From an uncultured Mollicutes bacterium (lineage in GTDB: Bacteria > Bacillota_I > Bacilli_A > ML615J-28 > CAG-313), in NCBI GenBank assembly GCA_900548675.1, contig URLJ01000040.1, positions 1 through 8,291 of the forward strand: 8,291 bases of DNA, read 5' to 3'. Numbering within the stretch: position 1 is the stretch's first letter; each line of letters begins with the position of its first letter. Under the pieces are notes generated by a model, which saw nothing but the letters and a program-made list of their open reading frames with translations, made no database searches and had not been told where the DNA came from. Shown piece by piece: positions 1-5,395 of this stretch. The translations under genes and the position numbers were made by a program.

Positions 1-80
1 CCCTTTTTTGCGTACTTTAAACTTTTTAAATAAATTATTTTATTAATTTACTTGACTTTTTTATAGTAGGCTTTTTTATG

Positions 81-100
81 TCATTATTATACCATAATGA
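81..100. repeat. Short inverted repeat upstream of aspA
   Basis: TCATTAT at 81-87 and ATAATGA at 94-100 are perfect 7-base inverted arms around a 6-base spacer. The size and position, about 120 bases before the aspA start, would suit a repressor or activator site. No regulator is recognisable from the sequence and AT-rich DNA produces such palindromes often, so an operator role is only a possibility. Confidence 0.25.
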
Positions 101-141
101 AAGTCTTTATGAAAGTTATTCATTCTTTTATATTCATTTTG

Positions 142-171
142 ATTTATTTATTTTAAGTTTTATGGTATCAT
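142..171 (+). promoter_or_regulatory. Possible sigma-A promoter for the aspA operon
   Basis: The best -10 candidate is TATCAT at 166-171, preceded by TG at 163-164 in the extended -10 position. A weak -35 (TTTATT, 142-147) sits 18 bases upstream. Transcription would start near 178 and leave a leader of about 40 bases. TATAGA at 174-179 is an alternative -10. The match is much poorer than the divergent promoters near 5300-5360, so this is a tentative assignment. Confidence 0.3.
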
Positions 172-201
172 AGTATAGATAGATATTGCAAAATTTAAAG
201 T

Positions 202-217
202 GAGGTATATATATATT
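202..217 (+). promoter_or_regulatory. aspA ribosome binding site with TA-repeat spacer
   Basis: GAGG at 202-205 is the Shine-Dalgarno element for the ATG at 218, but the spacer is 12 bases because it contains a run of five TA units (206-215). The lipoprotein gene has the same context in shorter form: GAGGTATATTATG with a 6-base spacer. The aspA version is that sequence with three extra TA units. This site decides the start: an in-frame GTG at 200 overlaps the Shine-Dalgarno element and has no purine-rich sequence of its own upstream. Confidence 0.65.
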
Positions 218-1732
218 ATGAGATATCGAATAGAACACGATTCACTTGGAGAAAAGCAAGTACCAGCTGAAGCCTATTATGGAATTCAAACCTTACGTGG
301 TAAAGAAAACTTTGAAATTACCAAACGTGGCTTAAGCCGTCAAATGATAAAAGCCCTAGCAATCGTTAAGAAAGCAGCGGCTAAAGCAAATAGCGACGTT
401 GGTTCAATCGACCCTAAAATTGCTAAAGCAATCATGCTTTCATGTGATGAAATTTTAAATGGTCGCCTTCATGGTCAATTTATCACCGACCTTATTCAAG
501 GTGGAGCAGGAACTAGTATGAACATGAATGCCAACGAAGTAATAGCCAACAGAGCCAATGAAATGCTCGGTGGAAAAAAAGGTGTATATGACCTTGTTCA
601 TCCTCTTGATCATGTTAATTATGGACAATCTACAAATGATGTTATCCCTACTGCAGGAAAAATTGCTGCCATTAGACAAACAAAAAAATTACTTGTAGAA
701 ATGAAAAAACTTCAAAATGCTTATCTACAAAAAGCTAAAGAATTTCAAGATGTTTTAAAACTCGGCCGAACACATCTTCAAGAGGCCGTTCCTATTAGAT
801 TAGGGCAAGAATTCGGTGCTTTCGCAGGAGTATTAGGAAGAGATATGAACCGCATTGAAGCAAGTATGAATGGCTTGTTAGAAATAAATATGGGTGCAAC
901 CGCAATAGGAACAGGATTAAACGCTGATCCTAAATATATGAAAAAGGTCGTTACATATATATCTAAGTACACTGGAGAAAGTTTCAAAAGCGCTAAAAAC
1001 TTAATTGACTCAACCCGCCATCTTGATGGTTTCCTTACACTGAGCGGCTCTTTAAAAATTTTAGCTGTCAATATGAGTAAAACAGCCAATGATTTACGCT
1101 TAATGTCTACTGGCGTTTTATCCGGATTTGGCGAAATTAACCTTCCAAAAGTTCAACCTGGTTCTTCTATTATGCCTGGTAAAGTTAACCCAGTTATACC
1201 AGAAGTTCTAAATCAAGTTTCATTTTATGTTATGGGATTAGATGTTACTATTTCTAAAGCTGTTGAAGCCGGTCAATTAGAATTAAACGTTTTTGAACCT
1301 GTTATTCTTTATGCTTTATTTGAAGAATTAAATTGTATGAGAAGAGCTATTAGAACATTTAGAGAATTATGTGTTGAAGGCATCACTGCTAACCCTGAAC
1401 ATTGTTCCTATGTCGTTGAGCATAGTAATGGTATCGTTACTGCTCTCAATCCTTACCTTGGCTATGAGGTATCAACTAGTATTGTAAAAGAAGCGATTAA
1501 TTCAAACAAAACTGTTAGAGAAGTTGTACTTGAACGCGGACTATTAAGTGAACACGATGTTGATATAATTTTAAATATTAAAAATATGACAAGTCCAGGT
1601 GTCAGTGGCAATGAAGAAGTAGAAATTAAACATCCTACTGTAAAGTTAGATGACATTAAAATTGAAAATTTAGAAAAACAAGAAGAGAGTATTTCTTCAC
1701 AAACTGATGATGAAGGGAAGGATGAAGATTAA
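218..1732 (+). CDS. aspA: Aspartate ammonia-lyase (aspartase)
   Basis: This enzyme reversibly deaminates L-aspartate to fumarate and ammonia in the cytoplasm. The 504-residue product shows the whole aspartase/fumarase scaffold: IEHDSLGEKQVPAEAYYGIQT at the N-terminus, GTSMNMNANE (98-107), QSTND (137-141), GRTHLQEAVP (183-192) and the mobile catalytic loop GSSIMPGKVNP (315-325). From memory of the Bacillus sp. YM55-1 aspartase, its active-site residues T101, S140, T141, T187, H188, S318, K324 and N326 map here to T99, S138, T139, T185, H186, S316, K322 and N324, all at a constant offset of two. This and the N-terminal sequence favour aspartase over fumarase, which is the main alternative. The protein is longer than typical aspartases (about 470-480): after the usual MTSPGVSG end (about 457-464) comes a charged, acidic tail of about 40 residues. 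ATG 218 is chosen for its upstream GAGG. First gene of a three-gene unit. Confidence 0.93.
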   Translation: MRYRIEHDSLGEKQVPAEAYYGIQTLRGKENFEITKRGLSRQMIKALAIVKKAAAKANSDVGSIDPKIAKAIMLSCDEILNGRLHGQFITDLIQGGAGTSMNMNANEVIANRANEMLGGKKGVYDLVHPLDHVNYGQSTNDVIPTAGKIAAIRQTKKLLVEMKKLQNAYLQKAKEFQDVLKLGRTHLQEAVPIRLGQEFGAFAGVLGRDMNRIEASMNGLLEINMGATAIGTGLNADPKYMKKVVTYISKYTGESFKSAKNLIDSTRHLDGFLTLSGSLKILAVNMSKTANDLRLMSTGVLSGFGEINLPKVQPGSSIMPGKVNPVIPEVLNQVSFYVMGLDVTISKAVEAGQLELNVFEPVILYALFEELNCMRRAIRTFRELCVEGITANPEHCSYVVEHSNGIVTALNPYLGYEVSTSIVKEAINSNKTVREVVLERGLLSEHDVDIILNIKNMTSPGVSGNEEVEIKHPTVKLDDIKIENLEKQEESISSQTDDEGKDED

Positions 1733-2538
1733 TGAAAATATATATTAGTGCTGATATTGAAGGAATTGCGGGAATATGCGATTGGAAGGAAACGGAAAAA
1801 GGTGATGATTATGAATACTTCCGAACTCTTATGACAAAGGAAGTAAAAGCTTGTTGTGACGCTCTAATTGAGAAAGGTATAACCGACATCACTGTTCGTG
1901 ATGCTCATGATTCTGCTCGCAATATCCTTATTGACATGCTCCCAAAAGAAGTAAAACTTATTCGTGGGTGGAGCAATGGTCTATGTGAAATGATGGATGG
2001 TTTAGATGAAACATATGATGCGGCTATTTTTATTGGCTATCATAGTCCTGCAAGAAGTGAAAATAACCCATTATCTCATACACTAAACTTAAGACATAAT
2101 CATATCAAGATTAACAACAAAATTGTTAGCGAATATCATTTAAATACCTACTATGCCCAAACAAAAGGTGTGCCTGTAATTATGGTAAGTGGTGATGAAA
2201 GATTAACAAACATCGTTAAAAGTGAAAACGAACTAACAAGTACTGTTGCGACAAAAACAGGATATCACGGTGCTATCATTTCTATGCATCCTGAAATTGT
2301 TTGTAGTAATATAGCTAAAGAAACGGTAGAGGCTATTTCTAATTTAGAAAAGTATGGTAAAAAAGCATTTTTTGTATCATTACCTCATCAACTATCTACT
2401 GAGATTCACTACCGCAATCACAAAGATGCTTATCGTGCAACTTTCTATCCAGGTGCGGCCCGTGTTTCTAGTGATAAAACTATTTTTAACTCAAATGACA
2501 TCATTGAAACATTAAAGTTTATTATGTTTTGTGATTAA
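1732..2538 (+). CDS. dppA: M55 family zinc D-aminopeptidase (DppA-like)
   Basis: Members of peptidase family M55 are cytoplasmic zinc enzymes that form large rings. B. subtilis DppA cleaves D-alanine from short peptides such as D-Ala-D-Ala. The 268-residue length fits the family (B. subtilis DppA is about 274). The diagnostic N-terminus SADIEGIAG carries the metal ligands D8 and E10. Further expected ligands are H59 (RDAHDS), H104 (IGYHSPA) and E134 (VSEYHLN). H116 (PLSHT) lies where the family has its catalytic histidine. GDERL (154-158) is also typical. The start codon shares its first base with the aspA stop (TAATG), and the purine-rich AAGGGAAGGA at 1713-1722 serves as ribosome binding site inside aspA, which indicates translational coupling. 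In B. subtilis dppA opens a dipeptide-transporter operon. No transporter gene is here, so the true peptide substrate is open. Confidence 0.92.
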   Translation: MKIYISADIEGIAGICDWKETEKGDDYEYFRTLMTKEVKACCDALIEKGITDITVRDAHDSARNILIDMLPKEVKLIRGWSNGLCEMMDGLDETYDAAIFIGYHSPARSENNPLSHTLNLRHNHIKINNKIVSEYHLNTYYAQTKGVPVIMVSGDERLTNIVKSENELTSTVATKTGYHGAIISMHPEIVCSNIAKETVEAISNLEKYGKKAFFVSLPHQLSTEIHYRNHKDAYRATFYPGAARVSSDKTIFNSNDIIETLKFIMFCD

Positions 2539-2552
2539 GAAAGTGCTTATAT

Positions 2553-3230
2553 ATGAATAATCAAAATGACAAATTTAAAAAAATAACATCAATAATTATT
2601 GGGATTTTTTTAATCACAATTATTATTATTAATACCTACCTTGTAATAGTTAGTTTCAATTATTTTATTCTCGCAACAGAGATTATTTCACTTTTAGGTC
2701 TTATTGTAATTATCTTAGAAATTATTCATAATAAAATATTTAAGATGAGCAAGGGTGAGAAAAAACCTTTAGAAACTACTAATCATAACGAACTAGATTC
2801 CCTAGATACCATTAATACTAGTAGTGACAATGGGGAATTTTTAGAAATTCCTAAAGATATTGTAGAGATTCCTAATTCATATCATATGAATGATTTAATT
2901 GTAAAAGAAATTTTAATGCCTGATACAGTTACAAAAATAGGTAATTCCGCTTTTAAATATTGTAGTTATTTAACTTCAATAACTGTTTCAAATAACCTTA
3001 CTCATATCGGGCTATCTGCTTTTTCTAATTGCCATTCACTTAAATGTATATATATTCCTAAAACTGTAACCTACATCGGCAATTGGGCTTTCGATAAATG
3101 TCCTAATCTTGTGATTTATTGTGAAGCAGAAAGTAAAGGTAGCGATTGGGCTGAGCATTGGAATTCAAGTAATTGTCCTATAATATGGGGAATATCTCTC
3201 GAAGATTATAAACTAACCAATAAAGAATAA
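2553..3230 (+). CDS. Membrane protein with BspA-type leucine-rich repeats
   Basis: The 225-residue product has two hydrophobic segments (about 9-35 and 37-60) joined by a very short turn, then a polar, low-complexity linker (about 65-95). Three BspA/TpLRR-type (LRR_5) repeats follow at about 117-138, 140-161 and 163-184. Each carries the pattern P-x-x-V-T-x-I-G-x-x-A-F-x-x-C, with small changes in the middle copy (VSNNLTHIGLSAFSNC). It ends in a common cap of such proteins: IYCEAES (188-194), then tryptophans, NCP and IIWG (210-213). Lysines flank the hairpin at both ends (KFKK and KIFKMSKGEKK), so by the positive-inside rule the repeats would face the cytoplasm, which is unusual for a family mostly known from cell surfaces. 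There is no cleavable signal peptide or cell-wall anchor. The ribosome binding site is weak (AAGAAAG at 2537-2543). It follows dppA by 14 bases. The repeats suggest protein binding, and the function is unknown. Confidence 0.85.
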   Translation: MNNQNDKFKKITSIIIGIFLITIIIINTYLVIVSFNYFILATEIISLLGLIVIILEIIHNKIFKMSKGEKKPLETTNHNELDSLDTINTSSDNGEFLEIPKDIVEIPNSYHMNDLIVKEILMPDTVTKIGNSAFKYCSYLTSITVSNNLTHIGLSAFSNCHSLKCIYIPKTVTYIGNWAFDKCPNLVIYCEAESKGSDWAEHWNSSNCPIIWGISLEDYKLTNKE

Positions 3231-3244
3231 ATTTATGATAAATA

Positions 3245-3282
3245 AAAAACGTCAATCTGTTTTTAAACAGACTGGCGTTTTT
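3245..3282. terminator. Bidirectional intrinsic terminator
   Basis: A long hairpin lies between two convergent genes. The left arm, 3245-3262, pairs with 3265-3282. The stem is continuous except for one G-T pair (3252/3275) and one A-C mismatch (3255/3272), with only two bases strictly unpaired at the tip. An A-run at 3244-3249 and a T-run at 3278-3282 flank the GC-containing core. It therefore reads as a terminator on the plus strand after the leucine-rich-repeat gene and on the minus strand after the lipoprotein gene, whose stop codon is 11 bases away. Confidence 0.9.
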
Positions 3283-3292
3283 ATTTATTATT

Positions 3293-5266
3293 TTATTGTT
3301 TTTTTAACAATTCTCCAACTATTTTATCTGCGAAAATTGTCATACCACTATATTTTGGATGTACAGAATCAATTAAATGTTTTGTTAAATTAACTGATGT
3401 AAAATCTATAAAGCTCAAATTATGCTTATTAGCTAATTCAATTATAGCCCCATTGTATTGTGTAGTAAGTTCTACAGGGTGACATTTAACAATTGGCATT
3501 GTACATATAATAACTTCAGATTCAGGACATAACTCTTTAATCTTATTAAGCATTATATCATATGATTGTTTAAATGCATCTAGGGTTATATATTGGCTAC
3601 CACAGTCATTAGTACCCATATATATTAAGATAACATCTGGTGATATATCTTGTTGTTTTAAAGTTTTTAGACGAGCGGTGTTATGAGCAGCGCTATCGCC
3701 ACCGCCTGCAACGCATGAACCAGAATATGAGTCATTGCTTAAGAGCGTACCACCTAGTTTGTTTACTACTTGCATCCACCAAGTTTGATTGACATCGCGA
3801 ACATCACCGGTTGGATATGGATAGAAAACTTTGTATCCTGTAGGAACATATCCATCATATGTTGAAATAGAGTCACCTAATATTGCGAATGATTTACCGG
3901 TGTATTTGTTAACACCTTTTTCATAATAAGCTTTAATTGTTCTATCTTCTCTGATGTCAAAATTATTTTGATCCCATCCCACAAATTTATAACCTGCGTA
4001 TGTTGGAGGAATAGGATATATTACACTAGAACCAGCAATAGTTTTCTTTTCACAAAGCACTTCACCATCTTTGCCGAGGAAAGTAGCAGTTACTATTTCC
4101 CGTTTGTTTGCTTCTTCTTCTGTTGCAAGTTTTATACCTTCAACACTACTATTTATAATACAATTAATGGTTATATTTTTATTAGTCTTATAAGTTGCGG
4201 TTAAAATGGTATAACCTGCTGACTTAGCTGTAATTGAAGACCAAATAGAAACTGAAGCAACTTTAGGATTTGCTGTTGACCAATCATAATCAGAAACTGT
4301 TCCTGGAGCTTTAGCTGGCATTTCTGGTTGATATACATACGTTTCATCACCATTTGGTACATAATTAATTTTTGTAAATTGATATGTTGCTTTTGGTAAA
4401 GTTATTTTTGTATCTTCATGTGGAGCTATTTCAATAAAACGCGCATAGAAATCATAATCGTTTATATCATCAGCAGCGATTGTTTTATATTCTGTTAAAG
4501 ATCTATCGGATAAGAACCAACCAACAAAGTAATAACCTTCAAGTGTTGGAACTGGTAATGTATATTCATCACCCTTTGTTCTAATATAATCATCAAAAAG
4601 CGCTTTTTTTCCATTAAAGAATCTAATTACAGCTTCCTCTTTTTCATATATACCTTTAATTAACATATCTTCTGTGACACTACTAAAGTCTTGATCCCAA
4701 CCAATAAATTTATAGCGTTCAACTTCATAATCTGTTGGTGGAACAGCTGCTTCTTGGTATTTTACATATTGAGAACTAATTATATTACCATTAACATCAG
4801 TGAAACGAACATAATACTCTCTTATTGAGAAAATAGCATTTACTACTAAATCACTTTTAACTTCAGTATAGTCAACATCCCACTTTTGAAAGCGATAACC
4901 TTCTCTAGTAACGATTGGAGCTTTTGCCGATTCATTGTATTCTACTTCTTGAACTTCGACAACCTCATCACCATTCATAAATGTAACTTTATATACATTC
5001 TTTTTGTATATAGCTTTTATAACCATATCTTCAGTTATATTTGTTAAATCTTGATCCCAACCGATAAAGGTATACCCTTCTTTTTCAGCATCAGGCTCCT
5101 CAACTTTAGCACCCTCTTTTACATAAACAATCGCAATTTCTTCACCATTGTCATCTAAAAAAGTAAGTTTAAATTTTGGAGTAGCCTCAGGATATACACA
5201 AGCATTTAACAACAAAAGCATTATACCAAGTGCGATAATCTTTATTTTTCTTTTCAAATTAATCAT
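3293..5266 (-). CDS. Lipoprotein with InlB-type repeats, Ig-like domain and SGNH/GDSL hydrolase
   Basis: Predicted extracellular, lipid-anchored hydrolase of 657 residues. Lysine-rich residues 5-9, a hydrophobic core and the lipobox LNAC (Cys23) form a type II signal peptide. Four InlB B-repeat/Flg_new-like units follow at about 31-89, 91-147, 151-208 and 213-279, with motifs such as EGYTFIGWDQD and AIY. Next come an Ig-like (Big_2-type) domain at about 284-373, a fifth repeat at 391-448 and an SGNH domain from about 457 to the end. The hydrolase blocks are complete: GDSIS (464-468, nucleophile S466), SYSGS (513-517, oxyanion Gly516), GTND (551-554, Asn553) and DSVHP (633-637, D633 and H636 of the triad). 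Such domains deacylate sugars, peptidoglycan or lipids. The substrate cannot be told here. The repeats probably extend the enzyme from the membrane or bind a surface partner. The start has GAGG 6 bases upstream and a strong promoter, divergent from trkA. Confidence 0.93.
   Translation of the reverse strand: MINLKRKIKIIALGIMLLLLNACVYPEATPKFKLTFLDDNGEEIAIVYVKEGAKVEEPDAEKEGYTFIGWDQDLTNITEDMVIKAIYKKNVYKVTFMNGDEVVEVQEVEYNESAKAPIVTREGYRFQKWDVDYTEVKSDLVVNAIFSIREYYVRFTDVNGNIISSQYVKYQEAAVPPTDYEVERYKFIGWDQDFSSVTEDMLIKGIYEKEEAVIRFFNGKKALFDDYIRTKGDEYTLPVPTLEGYYFVGWFLSDRSLTEYKTIAADDINDYDFYARFIEIAPHEDTKITLPKATYQFTKINYVPNGDETYVYQPEMPAKAPGTVSDYDWSTANPKVASVSIWSSITAKSAGYTILTATYKTNKNITINCIINSSVEGIKLATEEEANKREIVTATFLGKDGEVLCEKKTIAGSSVIYPIPPTYAGYKFVGWDQNNFDIREDRTIKAYYEKGVNKYTGKSFAILGDSISTYDGYVPTGYKVFYPYPTGDVRDVNQTWWMQVVNKLGGTLLSNDSYSGSCVAGGGDSAAHNTARLKTLKQQDISPDVILIYMGTNDCGSQYITLDAFKQSYDIMLNKIKELCPESEVIICTMPIVKCHPVELTTQYNGAIIELANKHNLSFIDFTSVNLTKHLIDSVHPKYSGMTIFADKIVGELLKKQ
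3923..5176 (-). repeat. Five InlB/Flg_new-type coding repeats in the lipoprotein gene
   Basis: The repeat-coding blocks lie at about 5000-5176, 4826-4996, 4643-4816, 4430-4630 and 3923-4096. The block at 4148-4417 between the fourth and fifth encodes the Ig-like domain. Similarity is visible in the DNA as well as the protein: the part coding for the GWDQ motif reads as near-identical TTGATCCCA text on the plus strand near 3969, 4691 and 5051. Spacer lengths differ and most of each unit has diverged, so these are old duplications. The fourth unit is the most divergent, with GWFLSDRS in place of GWDQD. Confidence 0.85.
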
Positions 5267-5295
5267 AATATACCTCGCTTTTATTTTCCACTATC

Positions 5296-5324
5296 ATTAT
5301 AACATATCCTTTATTTTTTATCAA
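5296..5324 (-). promoter_or_regulatory. Sigma-A promoter of the lipoprotein gene
   Basis: Read on the minus strand, the -35 is TTGATA (5324-5319) and the -10 is TATAAT (5301-5296), separated by exactly 17 bases, with TG one base before the -10 (extended -10). Transcription should start near 5289. That gives a leader of about 23 bases with GAGG at 5276-5273, so there is no room for a riboswitch. The near-consensus match suggests strong basal expression. Confidence 0.85.
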
Positions 5325-5340
5325 TGCTTTACCTTGATAA
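5318..5340. repeat. Inverted repeat formed by the two divergent -35 boxes
   Basis: TTATCAA at 5318-5324 and TTGATAA at 5334-5340 are perfect 7-base inverted arms around a 9-base spacer. Each arm contains the TTGATA -35 box of one of the two divergent promoters. The symmetry may simply follow from two good promoters placed back to back. A regulator binding here would cover both. Confidence 0.6.
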
Positions 5341-5362
5341 TTTTTTATTTTTGGAGTATACT
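5334..5362 (+). promoter_or_regulatory. Sigma-A promoter of trkAH
   Basis: The -35 TTGATA (5334-5339) and the -10 TATACT (5357-5362) are separated by exactly 17 bases. Transcription should begin near 5369, which gives a leader of about 27 bases that ends in GGAGGT at 5386-5391 before the ATG at 5396. This short leader excludes a ydaO-type c-di-AMP riboswitch, which controls potassium transporters in some Gram-positive bacteria. Confidence 0.85.
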
Positions 5363-5395
5363 ATATGCAGTTTATCTAATCATATGGAGGTTCGT

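Larger units (their letters stand above)
1..199. other. AT-rich intergenic leader upstream of aspA
   Basis: No credible coding sequence is visible here on either strand. The stretch is very AT-rich. It contains an inverted repeat at 81-100, two direct copies of ATGAAAGT at 97-104 and 109-116, and two copies of TATTCATT at 117-124 and 131-138. In DNA this AT-rich, such short repeats can arise by chance. A TTGACT hexamer at 52-57 has no good -10 partner at normal spacing. The end of the preceding gene lies outside the window, so its orientation is unknown. Confidence 0.6.

Noticed and set aside
200..217. GTG at 200 as the aspA start, adding MRYIYI
   Set aside because: The GTG overlaps the Shine-Dalgarno element of the ATG at 218 and has only AT-rich DNA upstream. 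The residues added do not resemble the family.
455..1656. Minus-strand open frames at 455-679, 778-1089 and 1462-1656
   Set aside because: They lie wholly inside aspA, whose protein is strongly conserved, and their translations show no recognisable domain.
3968..4204. Plus-strand open frame inside the lipoprotein gene
   Set aside because: It covers the fifth repeat and Ig-like coding region on the opposite strand, has no ribosome binding site I can see, and gives a low-complexity Phe/Tyr/Ile-rich peptide.
5324..5395. ATG at 5324 as the trkA start, adding 24 residues
   Set aside because: The added codons run through the -35 and -10 boxes of the trkA promoter. GGAGGT stands just before the ATG at 5396, where the TrkA family N-terminus begins.
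5363..5395. A c-di-AMP (ydaO-type) riboswitch controlling trkAH
   Set aside because: The predicted leader is only about 27 bases, far too short for that riboswitch, and no conserved fold is visible.
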